This document shows, in pieces, positions 11,405-18,688 of a DNA stretch of 64,000 bases. Origin of the DNA: JAZSNL01 sp045536365 (GTDB taxonomy: Bacteria; Bacillota_I; Bacilli_A; ML615J-28; CAG-313); NCBI GenBank assembly GCA_045536365.1, contig JAZSNL010000016.1, positions 1 to 64,000 of the forward strand. The letters are read 5' to 3'. How positions within the stretch are numbered: position 1 is the stretch's first letter; each line of letters begins with the position of its first letter. The notes under the pieces were generated by a model that was given only the letters and a program-made list of their open reading frames with translations, was not told the DNA's origin and did not search any database. The translations under genes and the position numbers were made by a program.

Positions 11405-11982
11405 AGAACACTACGCATATAGTTAGGTACATATGTATAATAATCTTCTTTTTGATATAAATTATACTTTAAAATATTATTAATATTTTCTTTTGTTAAT
11501 GTGTCATAACTATATTCTAATATTTCTGCATTTTGGTAATTTAATAATTCTTCATCTGAAACAAATGATTCATCCAAGATAATATTAATAGTATTATTTT
11601 CAATTTTAACTACTTTTACATAACTATATGCTTTTTTTGCTGGAATCTTAGCTATATAAATGCCATTTGAATTTATCTTTAATGATATTAATAAATCAAG
11701 AGAAGAAAAACTATAGAATTCACATTTTTTTAAATAAGCTAATACTTTCAATACAGTACCTGCAATTCTAATACCTGTATAAGAACCAGGTCCACGACCT
11801 ACATATACTTGATTAATATCTTCAATTGTTAAGTTATTTTCTTTTAAAAAATTATCTAAATGATCAATTAATTTTTCAGAATGATCTTTTTTACCTTGAT
11901 TAAGATATGTTAATATATCATTATTTTTATTAACAATTCCTATATATAAATAATCAGTTGAACTATCAATAAATAACTTCAT
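11401..11982 (-). CDS. tsaB: t6A biosynthesis protein TsaB
   Basis: A 193-residue ASKHA-fold paralogue of TsaD that scaffolds the TsaD-TsaE complex. The N-terminal LFIDSSTDYLYIG and the diagnostic VGRGPGSYTGIRI near residue 62 are clear. The C-terminal half is diverged and short (typical 220-230). It overlaps tsaE by 17 bases and rimI by four, so the block is translationally coupled. Confidence 0.93.
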   Translation of the reverse strand: MKLFIDSSTDYLYIGIVNKNNDILTYLNQGKKDHSEKLIDHLDNFLKENNLTIEDINQVYVGRGPGSYTGIRIAGTVLKVLAYLKKCEFYSFSSLDLLISLKINSNGIYIAKIPAKKAYSYVKVVKIENNTINIILDESFVSDEELLNYQNAEILEYSYDTLTKENINNILKYNLYQKEDYYTYVPNYMRSVL

Positions 11983-12448
11983 ATCCTTGTTCCTCTATTT
12001 CTTTTATTAATTCTAAATTGCTAGTTGTAAAATTAATTAATCTAGTTGTTTCTTCTAATCGATTAATATCAATATACCAAGTATCATCAGGTAATAAATC
12101 TTCTATTATTAATGCCCATTCGATAACAGTTAAACCATTCAAATAAAAATACTCTTCCAATTCAAAGTCGCTTTCACTACTTGATAAACGATATACATCT
12201 AAATGATATAGTTTTTCAATATTATTTAAATTATTAGTATCATATATTTTCATTATTGTAAAAGTAGGACTATTAATTACTCTTGTTACCCCTAAAGCTT
12301 TACCAATACCTTTTGTAAAAGTTGTTTTACCTGCACCTAAGTCTCCAGTCAACGCAAGAACTTGATTTGGCTTACAAAATGTTGTAACTATGTATCCTAA
12401 TTTAATTATTTCTTCTTGATTATTGATTTTTATTTGAACTTTATACAT
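11966..12448 (-). CDS. tsaE: t6A biosynthesis ATPase TsaE
   Basis: A small P-loop ATPase that drives the TsaBD complex. Walker A GDLGAGKTT is near residue 35 and the switch-like SPTFTIMKIY near residue 60; HLDVYRL and VIEWA are standard family motifs. Length 160 is typical. It starts just after the cwlD stop and leads the four-gene t6A block. Confidence 0.95.
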   Translation of the reverse strand: MYKVQIKINNQEEIIKLGYIVTTFCKPNQVLALTGDLGAGKTTFTKGIGKALGVTRVINSPTFTIMKIYDTNNLNNIEKLYHLDVYRLSSSESDFELEEYFYLNGLTVIEWALIIEDLLPDDTWYIDINRLEETTRLINFTTSNLELIKEIEEQGYEVIY

Positions 12449-12452
12449 ATTA

Positions 12453-13145
12453 TTATCTACTTTCTAAATAATTTAATATTCCTAAATACATCATTAAAGC
12501 AAGTTGTTGTTGATAATTATCAGATATTAATTTATATAATTCTTCATTATTAGTTAAAAATCCTATTTCTATTAAACAACCTATTTTATTAGTATGATCT
12601 AGTAAATATTTATTTTGTATTAATTTGGGCATTCGATTATTTGTTTTATCAATGTTTTTTAACATATTCATAATACAAGAAGCTAATTGTTCATTTTCTT
12701 CATTATGAATAGTATAAAAAGTTTGAGAACCATGAACTATTTCACTAGGATAACTATTTGCGTGAATAGATAAATATATATCTGCATTTGAATTATTAAT
12801 CAGTTCTACTCTTTTATATATATCTTCTTTTTTAGTATTACCAAGTGATTTATCAATGTTTCTTGTTATAAGTACTTTAAATCCTGTTTTCTCTAAATAG
12901 TTTTTAAGGTATAAAGATACTTGTAATGTAATATCTTTTTCAATAATTTTTTTATTATTAATTAAGATATTCGAACAAGCTCCTCCATCAAATCCTCCAT
13001 GACCTGGATCAATATAAATAATTGTTGATGTTATTTGATTATCTGCTTGTATTCTTTTGTTATTAATCGTAATTATTAAAAACATTATTATAAGTAGTTG
13101 TACTAATAATAATGTTATTTTTTTGATTATTTTATTTTCTTTCAC
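12453..13145 (-). CDS. cwlD: N-acetylmuramoyl-L-alanine amidase, CwlD-like
   Basis: A zinc amidase (Amidase_3 fold) that cleaves the lactyl-peptide bond of peptidoglycan. In Bacillus CwlD starts muramic-delta-lactam formation in spore cortex. Residues 11-27 form a signal/anchor helix, followed by the catalytic domain with zinc ligands in DPGHGG, IIEKD and SIHAN and the catalytic glutamate in IEIGF. Length 230 matches CwlD (237) and there are no cell-wall-binding repeats. The start is GTG with RBS AGGTGAT. That RBS lies in the 3' arm of a hairpin at 13152-13177. Another Amidase_3 protein cannot be excluded, but size, anchor and the spore genes nearby favour CwlD. Confidence 0.85.
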   Translation of the reverse strand: MKENKIIKKITLLLVQLLIIMFLIITINNKRIQADNQITSTIIYIDPGHGGFDGGACSNILINNKKIIEKDITLQVSLYLKNYLEKTGFKVLITRNIDKSLGNTKKEDIYKRVELINNSNADIYLSIHANSYPSEIVHGSQTFYTIHNEENEQLASCIMNMLKNIDKTNNRMPKLIQNKYLLDHTNKIGCLIEIGFLTNNEELYKLISDNYQQQLALMMYLGILNYLESR

Positions 13146-13151
13146 TTTATC

Positions 13152-13177
13152 ACCTGTTAATATTTTATTAAACAGGT
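13152..13177 (-). promoter_or_regulatory. Hairpin sequestering the cwlD ribosome binding site
   Basis: On the minus strand ACCTGTTTAATA pairs with TATTAACAGGT (one bulged T, three-base loop). The 3' arm contains the AGG of AGGTGAT, the Shine-Dalgarno of the GTG start at 13145. No T run follows, so this is not a normal terminator. A translational control role is inference. Confidence 0.5.
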
Positions 13178-13189
13178 TAAAATGATATG

Positions 13190-13750
13190 TTAAAACATTT
13201 CTCTAAATAATTCTTTTAATTCTTCAATTTGTGAATCTGTCATTGGAGGTAATATGTTTAAATCATTTTTTTGATGTGAATCAACTGTTCCTATTGAATA
13301 AGAAACAACTTCTCCTTTTGACATAACTGTTGTTGTTGGAGCAAATATTCTTAAAGGATTATCAATTTTATCTTTAATTTTTTCAAATATTTGTAGATAT
13401 TTTTGATGATCTTCTGATTCTTCTAAATCTCTCATTTCTCTTATATCTAAATATAATACTTCTTTATATCCTTTTTCTTTTGCAATTTCATCAACATATC
13501 CAATTACAGCTTGACACCATGGACATTCTTTAAATCCATATACAATGATTCCTGAATATTCATTTTCCATTAAGGATAATACTTCATCAGCTGTTGTATA
13601 TCTAATAATAGTGTCTTCTCTTAATGAATTATAGTCTTTTACTATTTGATTTGTTTTCATATTTGTATTTAGTAATAGAACAATTATAAATATAATTGTT
13701 ACTAGTACCGCTCCTGATATTAAAAATATTTCCCTAAACTTATTGCTCAT
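13190..13750 (-). CDS. Membrane-anchored thioredoxin-like protein
   Basis: Residues about 5-27 of this 186-residue protein form one membrane segment, and the remainder is predicted to lie outside. A redox motif C-P-W-C occurs in FKECPWCQAVIGY near residue 72, and FAPTTTVMSKGEVV near residue 140 fits the cis-proline strand of the thioredoxin fold. The frame is open upstream to 13774, but AAAGGG lies seven bases before the ATG at 13750, so I use that start, which overlaps the S1 gene end. It may act in extracytoplasmic thiol redox, as thioredoxin-like proteins do in spore cortex synthesis; the substrate is unknown. Confidence 0.75.
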   Translation of the reverse strand: MSNKFREIFLISGAVLVTIIFIIVLLLNTNMKTNQIVKDYNSLREDTIIRYTTADEVLSLMENEYSGIIVYGFKECPWCQAVIGYVDEIAKEKGYKEVLYLDIREMRDLEESEDHQKYLQIFEKIKDKIDNPLRIFAPTTTVMSKGEVVSYSIGTVDSHQKNDLNILPPMTDSQIEELKELFREMF

Positions 13751-14069
13751 CTTTATACCCTTTAATCCAATCATCTAATTTTGTTTCTAAAGAAGTAAAG
13801 CCAATTTTATATTGAGGAACTTTACATTTAATTCCTCTTGTTTTATGTATTTGTTTGTAACCTAATTTTAATCTTTTATTTTCTTCATCTACTTCTAATA
13901 CTCGTAAACGAATTACTTGATCAACTTTGATATAATCCCCAATGTTACGTACATAGTTATCAGAAAATTCAGAGATATGAATTAATCCATCATATTCTCC
14001 TACTACTACAAATGCTCCATAAGGAACTATATTGGTTACTTTTCCGTAAACAATATCTCCTGGTTGCAT
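13740..14069 (-). CDS. S1 RNA-binding domain protein, CvfD/YugI-like
   Basis: One S1 domain fills residues 1-72, with GKVTNIVPYGAFV and GLIHISEFSDNYV typical of the S1 beta barrel. A 35-residue tail follows. Size and layout match the small S1 proteins YugI (general stress protein 13) and CvfD of Bacilli, which bind RNA or ribosomes and affect post-transcriptional regulation. It starts at the last base of the nifU-like stop codon, with RBS GGAGGAA further upstream. Confidence 0.8.
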   Translation of the reverse strand: MQPGDIVYGKVTNIVPYGAFVVVGEYDGLIHISEFSDNYVRNIGDYIKVDQVIRLRVLEVDEENKRLKLGYKQIHKTRGIKCKVPQYKIGFTSLETKLDDWIKGYKDEQ

Positions 14070-14320
14070 TATAGTTCTGGTTCCTCCTTGACTTGTTCTA
14101 CACCTATTACGCCTGGAACTTCTTCTAATAATAATGCTTCAACACCATTTTTAAGTGTTAAATCACTTGATGAACATCCTACACATGCTCCAAGTAAACG
14201 TACATATACAATTCCGTCTTTAAAATCTACAAAGTCAACATCTCCACCATCTTGGTTTAAATATGGTCTGATTTTTGCAAGACATTTTTTGATTAATTTA
14301 ATAATTTCTTTATTTTCCAT
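14069..14320 (-). CDS. NifU C-terminal-like Fe-S scaffold protein
   Basis: An 83-residue protein consisting only of the NifU C-terminal (Nfu) domain: IRPYLNQDGGDVDFVDF near residue 17 and the cluster-binding pair in ACVGCSSS near residue 46. Such single-domain proteins (for example YutI in Bacillus) carry or deliver iron-sulfur clusters. It is the first gene of the leftward operon leading to the t6A genes. The start ATG has RBS GAAAGAAGG a few bases upstream. Confidence 0.9.
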   Translation of the reverse strand: MENKEIIKLIKKCLAKIRPYLNQDGGDVDFVDFKDGIVYVRLLGACVGCSSSDLTLKNGVEALLLEEVPGVIGVEQVKEEPEL

Positions 14321-14349
14321 AATATTTGCCTTCTTTCTTACTTATATAT

Positions 14350-14378
14350 ATTATACTCCATTTTAGAGATATTTTAAA
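14350..14378 (-). promoter_or_regulatory. Promoter of the nifU-like to tsaD operon
   Basis: Minus-strand TATAAT at 14350-14355 with TTTAAA (four of six matches to TTGACA) at 14373-14378, spacer 17. It lies about 30 bases upstream of the nifU-like ATG. Confidence 0.6.
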
Positions 14379-14397
14379 TAAATATGATAATTTTCAT

Positions 14398-15021
14398 TTA
14401 TCCTTTAAAATATATATTAGGTATTTGTCCTTGTAGTATTTCGTTTATTAAGTATAATTTAGTCTGAAAATTTACTTTTGTTTCTCTTAAAGGTATTAAT
14501 AATGTTACATTAATATTGATTAATAAAAAAGCAGAAAACATTGTATTATTAATACCATATTCTACTAAATCAGTTAAAAGATCTATTTTATAATCATTTA
14601 TTAAGAGTGTATCGATATATATCTTAGGTCCTAATTTTGCAAGAAGGGTTAATCCTAACATTTGTCCTAGTGGAAATTCTATATCTAATAATTTGTTTTG
14701 AATTTCATTTGAATATATTAATTCATATAATTTGTCATTTGAAATTGCTAGAAGTTTATTAATATTATAACTATTTAAAGATATATTTGAAATATTATTG
14801 TTATTATCATATATATATTCTACTAAATCTAAATTTTGATATTTTAATTGTTCAGTTATTATTTTAGGTATATGGTTTGATAATGTGTTTGTTACTTCTG
14901 TAGATATGTATTTTGTTGTTTGTTCACTATAGAAGTTATCTATTAAGTTTAATATATATAATGGTATTAATATTATTATTAAAAGAATTATTAATATTTT
15001 TATCTTTTTTATTTTTTTCAT
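14398..15021 (-). CDS. yunB: Sporulation protein YunB
   Basis: A 207-residue protein with one N-terminal membrane segment (about residues 8-26) and the YunB signature regions: FPLGQMLGLTLLAKLGPKI near residue 116, VEYGINNTMF near 153, and NVTLLIPL near 171. YunB is needed for normal sporulation in Bacillus subtilis, where it is expressed in the mother cell; its biochemical role is unknown. The gene starts immediately after the ispDF terminator hairpin, and its RBS AGGTGAT is part of that hairpin's stem. The match rests on several ordered motifs, so the family call is fairly firm. Confidence 0.85.
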   Translation of the reverse strand: MKKIKKIKILIILLIIILIPLYILNLIDNFYSEQTTKYISTEVTNTLSNHIPKIITEQLKYQNLDLVEYIYDNNNNISNISLNSYNINKLLAISNDKLYELIYSNEIQNKLLDIEFPLGQMLGLTLLAKLGPKIYIDTLLINDYKIDLLTDLVEYGINNTMFSAFLLININVTLLIPLRETKVNFQTKLYLINEILQGQIPNIYFKG

Positions 15022-15023
15022 AA

Positions 15024-15063
15024 AAAATCACCTAGTATATTTTATAAATAACTAGGTGATTTT
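15024..15063 (-). terminator. Terminator of the ispDF operon that also masks the yunB ribosome binding site
   Basis: Perfect 13-base arms AAAATCACCTAGT (15024-15036) and ACTAGGTGATTTT (15051-15063) flank a 14-base AT loop. On the minus strand the stem runs into TTTTTTATG, giving an intrinsic terminator right after the ispDF stop. The yunB ATG (15021) is the ATG after that T run, and AGGTGAT in the 3' arm is its Shine-Dalgarno. Confidence 0.8.
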
Positions 15064-15064
15064 A

Positions 15065-16207
15065 TTATAGTTTTTGAATTAAAACAACAGTTTCTACTCC
15101 AATACCTTGATTAGTACCTATTAATCCTTGTTTTTCTAGAGTAGTTGCTTTAACATTAATATATTCACATTGTAAAATTTCTTGAAGGTTTTTAACCATT
15201 AACTTTTTATAATTTTTTAAATTAGGTTTTTCTAAATAAATAATAATGTCAATATTTACTATTTTATACTTTTCTTCATCAAGTTTATTTTTCATATCCT
15301 TAACAAAAATAGAAGAATCAATATCTTTATATTTATTATCAGTATCAGGATAATGAGTGCCTAAGTCTCCATATTGTAAAGCTCCAATAATGCTTTCCGC
15401 AACACTATGATAAACTACATCCGCATCACTGTGTCCTGCTAAGCCAAATAAAGAGTCAATAACAACACCACCTAATATGAGTTTTCGATTATTTGTAAAA
15501 GGATGGAAATCAAATGAATGACCTATTTTATATTCTTTTTGATGAGTTAAATAATAATTAATATATTCAATATCATCTTTTGTTGTAATTTTCATATTAT
15601 TACTTGATTCTAAATGATATTCAATTTGATAATCTTCTTCAAATAACATTGTATCATCTGTTATATATTCATCATCGATAATAGGATTTAAAATAGTATT
15701 AAATAATTCTTGATCAAAATATTGAGGAGTACTTACCGCATATAGACTATTACGATCAAGTGTTGTAGTTACCATATCATATTGTTTAATTGTATCAGTT
15801 ACTTTATGATAAAGGGTTCCTATTTTATTTGTATTAAGTATTAACTTCATGAAATCATCATAACTAGTAAGAGGTCTTGCTGCATCGTGTATTACCACCG
15901 CATCAACATCTTTTGATATTTTAACTGCTTCTCTTACACTTTGAGCACGAGTTGATCCACCTTGAATAATAATAATATTTTCATCATATTGATTAATAAT
16001 ATCTTGTACTTCTTCGATATTTTCTTTATTTACTACTAATATTATTTGATTAGTAATGAATTTTGTTTCTTTTGATAATTTAATCATTTTTTCAAGTGAA
16101 TAACAAAATACTGGTTTATGATTAATTTGATATAATACTTTATTACATAACAGATTTGCTCTTTGTGAACTACCTGCCATTAATAATATTAAATTAATTT
16201 TCTTCAT
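15065..16207 (-). CDS. ispDF: Bifunctional IspD/IspF (MEP isoprenoid pathway)
   Basis: A fusion of MEP cytidylyltransferase (IspD, residues about 1-218) and MEcPP synthase (IspF, about 223-380). IspD shows NKVLYQI, IIQGGSTRAQSVREA and IHDAARPL. IspF shows the zinc site in HSFDFHPF, then LAGHSDADVVYHSVAE and GDLGTHYPDTD. The two enzymes catalyse non-consecutive steps leading to isopentenyl diphosphate. Fusions are common in alpha- and epsilonproteobacteria and occur in some Firmicutes. The frame opens at an ATG at 16231, but GGAGAAG sits just before the ATG at 16207, which I prefer. It ends the operon containing cdaA. Confidence 0.95.
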   Translation of the reverse strand: MKKINLILLMAGSSQRANLLCNKVLYQINHKPVFCYSLEKMIKLSKETKFITNQIILVVNKENIEEVQDIINQYDENIIIIQGGSTRAQSVREAVKISKDVDAVVIHDAARPLTSYDDFMKLILNTNKIGTLYHKVTDTIKQYDMVTTTLDRNSLYAVSTPQYFDQELFNTILNPIIDDEYITDDTMLFEEDYQIEYHLESSNNMKITTKDDIEYINYYLTHQKEYKIGHSFDFHPFTNNRKLILGGVVIDSLFGLAGHSDADVVYHSVAESIIGALQYGDLGTHYPDTDNKYKDIDSSIFVKDMKNKLDEEKYKIVNIDIIIYLEKPNLKNYKKLMVKNLQEILQCEYINVKATTLEKQGLIGTNQGIGVETVVLIQKL

Positions 16208-17357
16208 TAGTTTCTTCTCCAATAACTGCATTCATTATATCTTCTACATCATCAATTACTTTAGTAATATTTGTATTATTTAAATTATTAATTAATGAAT
16301 TTGCTTCTTCAGTTGATAATGGAGCGTCTTTATCTAATTTATCAGTTGCTTTTCCAATAATACGAATAATAGATACTAAACCTGCATCTTTTACTACATT
16401 TATTGAGTCTTCAATAACATTATAATATTCGTTATTAATATTTAAACGATATTTAATTTTAGTAACCATTAAACTATTAACATTTCTTGCTTGTTCAGAA
16501 TATAAATTTACATCATCAGGATGAATCATTGAATATATTTCTCTAAATTTATATTCTTTTTGTTTAGTGTGAGTGAATCTACAGAATGATTCTGTCGCAA
16601 TATAAGTTTTAGATTGGTAATCATAGTATAAAACTACTTCATTTGATAAACTCATTAAAATATATGATTGATCTTTTGATTTTTCTAATTCGGTACAAGC
16701 TGTTTGTAAAGCTGTTTTTAAGTTCTCTATTATTTCTAAACGATCTTGATAGATATATACATTTCTACCTATTAAATGGTTATTAAAAACAATAGGTTCA
16801 ATAATTCCAATATAATTAATATATTCATCTTCATGTTTTACTAATAATTCAAAACGATATTTTTTATGTTTACTATTTGCAAGTTTATAACTTGTAAGGA
16901 ATTTGCTACCTACTTCTAAGTTATATTCTTCTTTATTAATACTTACGATTGAAAAGAAATCGAAGATAAATTTCCATAAGGTATGTTTATATATTTCTTT
17001 TTTTGTGATATTACTATTCTTAAAAATTGTTTTACTATAGTTTATAATTCGGTCTTTATGATCTGTTTGAATAAAGAAATCTAATTCATTTTCTTTCATG
17101 TAATTAAATAATACTTGTTTTCTTAAATCATAAGCAGAATAATTTAAAACAAAGATAAAGATTGTAAATAAAGTATTTAATCCTAATAAACATATTAATA
17201 GAATTTTTAACCATTCTATTTCTTTAAATCTAAATAATAAAATATTTAATGTGATTACTAATAAGCTATTTAAAATATCAATTTGTTTAGTTGTAAAAAT
17301 ACTAATTATTATTGTTAATACTGTAATAGTTGTAAATAATAATATTAAGATATCCAT
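16194..17357 (-). CDS. Membrane protein with a C-terminal PAS-like sensor domain
   Basis: A 387-residue protein with three or four N-terminal membrane helices (residues about 1-80), a middle region holding a PAS-like fold, and a second PAS_3-like domain at about 225-345 (EVVLYYDYQSKTYIAT, then IYSMIHPDDVNLY). No GGDEF, EAL or histidine kinase motif is visible, so the output is unclear. It follows cdaA by seven bases and overlaps ispDF, which places it beside c-di-AMP synthesis where other Firmicutes carry the regulator gene cdaR. It is not homologous to CdaR by eye; a sensory role for the cyclase is speculation. Confidence 0.65.
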   Translation of the reverse strand: MDILILLFTTITVLTIIISIFTTKQIDILNSLLVITLNILLFRFKEIEWLKILLICLLGLNTLFTIFIFVLNYSAYDLRKQVLFNYMKENELDFFIQTDHKDRIINYSKTIFKNSNITKKEIYKHTLWKFIFDFFSIVSINKEEYNLEVGSKFLTSYKLANSKHKKYRFELLVKHEDEYINYIGIIEPIVFNNHLIGRNVYIYQDRLEIIENLKTALQTACTELEKSKDQSYILMSLSNEVVLYYDYQSKTYIATESFCRFTHTKQKEYKFREIYSMIHPDDVNLYSEQARNVNSLMVTKIKYRLNINNEYYNVIEDSINVVKDAGLVSIIRIIGKATDKLDKDAPLSTEEANSLINNLNNTNITKVIDDVEDIMNAVIGEETNEEN

Positions 17358-17364
17358 ATATTAC

Positions 17365-18153
17365 CTATTCAACTTTAATATTTACTTCTAGGGCGTTTCT
17401 TAAACTATCTAAAGAAATTCCTGAAGTAATTGTTCCATCTATTGTAGTAGAAATTAAACCTGTTTCTTCTGATACAACAATTGTAAACGCATCTGTTTCT
17501 TCACTTACACCGATTGCGGCACGGTGACGTGATCCGTATTGTTGAGGAATATCAGCTTTTGTTGATGGATTAAAGAAAGCTCCAGCACAAAGAATTTTGT
17601 TTCCTCTAATAATAACAGCTCCATCATGTAAAGCAGTGTTAATATGGAAAATTGTTTCTAATAATTCAAATGTTGTATTTGCGTTTAGAATAACGGCTTT
17701 ATTTGCAAAGTTATTTAATGATTTATCTTGTTCAATTGTAATAATAGCTCCTATTTTACGAGAACTAAAGTGAGCTACTGCTTTTAATAATACTTCTATT
17801 AATTCTTCTTTACTATCTTCAGTTAGACCTTTATTTTTATTTTCTTTGTTTGTTGAAGTAGTTCTGGCGTTACGTCTTAATACACTAACGTAATATACAA
17901 TTGATAGAATTACTATTGCGGCTAATATTGCAAAAATAACAAATTTAAATATACGTAGTTCTAATATAATTGTAATGGCACTTAATACTAGAAGAGTAAT
18001 AAGTCCAAATAAAACATGTTTTGTTTTGAAGTTTTTAAAATAGAATATAATTCCTATTATTAATGTTGAGAGTAACAATACCGCATCAACAATAACATTA
18101 ATAGTGCCTGCTTCTTCAATATATTTATTAATATATTCCATTATTTGAGACAT
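17365..18153 (-). CDS. cdaA: Diadenylate cyclase CdaA (c-di-AMP synthase)
   Basis: Makes cyclic di-AMP from two ATP at the membrane. Three N-terminal helices (residues about 15-90) precede the DAC domain. Catalytic motifs DGA (in ALHDGAVIIRG) and RHR (in GSRHRAAIGVSEETDA) are intact. Length 262 is close to Bacillus CdaA (273). The usual downstream genes cdaR and glmM are absent; instead an ankyrin protein lies upstream and a PAS membrane protein and ispDF follow. c-di-AMP controls potassium and osmolyte balance and wall homeostasis in Firmicutes. Confidence 0.95.
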   Translation of the reverse strand: MSQIMEYINKYIEEAGTINVIVDAVLLLSTLIIGIIFYFKNFKTKHVLFGLITLLVLSAITIILELRIFKFVIFAILAAIVILSIVYYVSVLRRNARTTSTNKENKNKGLTEDSKEELIEVLLKAVAHFSSRKIGAIITIEQDKSLNNFANKAVILNANTTFELLETIFHINTALHDGAVIIRGNKILCAGAFFNPSTKADIPQQYGSRHRAAIGVSEETDAFTIVVSEETGLISTTIDGTITSGISLDSLRNALEVNIKVE

Positions 18154-18154
18154 A

Positions 18155-18688
18155 TTATTTATTCTCCTTTCCTATTTTTCTCATTTCATTTTCTAAAAAG
18201 TTTACAATGTTAATATTATTTTCATCTCTTGCGTAATCTAATGGAGTTTGATTTTTTTCATCTACTAATGTAATGTCTGCTCCACTACGAACATAAAGTT
18301 TTACTAATTCTTCATTTCCTTTAATAACGGCAGTATGAAGAGGTGTTTGTTCAAATTCACCAGGTACGTTAATATCTGCTTTCATTTTAATTAATTCTAC
18401 AGCTGCATGGTAGCTGTTTTTTAATGCGCAGTAGTGAAGTGGGGAAACAAATTTATCATCACATAAATTAGGATTTCCTCCTAGTTTAACAAGGGTAGAA
18501 ATAATTCCTTTTGTATTATATCGTACCGCGTAATGAAATAAGGTTTTTCCACCATAGCAACGGATATTTAAACTTATTTCATCTTTTACTGCTTCTTTTA
18601 TCATTTTTTTAATTTTACTAACATTATGGGGATTTAATTTTATTTCTGAAGCTATTAATCTAATTCTTTGTTTATTTGTTAGTTTCAT
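18155..18688 (-). CDS. Ankyrin-repeat protein
   Basis: A 177-residue cytoplasmic protein with four ankyrin-type repeats between residues about 45 and 165, seen as GKTLFHYAVRYNTKGI, FVSPLHYCALKNSYHA, EQTPLHTAVIKGNEEL and NQTPLDYARDENNINI. Ankyrin repeats bind other proteins. The gene overlaps the upstream helicase-like gene by 17 bases and is one base from cdaA, so the three are probably translated together. The partner is unknown; either neighbour is possible. Confidence 0.85.
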   Translation of the reverse strand: MKLTNKQRIRLIASEIKLNPHNVSKIKKMIKEAVKDEISLNIRCYGGKTLFHYAVRYNTKGIISTLVKLGGNPNLCDDKFVSPLHYCALKNSYHAAVELIKMKADINVPGEFEQTPLHTAVIKGNEELVKLYVRSGADITLVDEKNQTPLDYARDENNINIVNFLENEMRKIGKENK

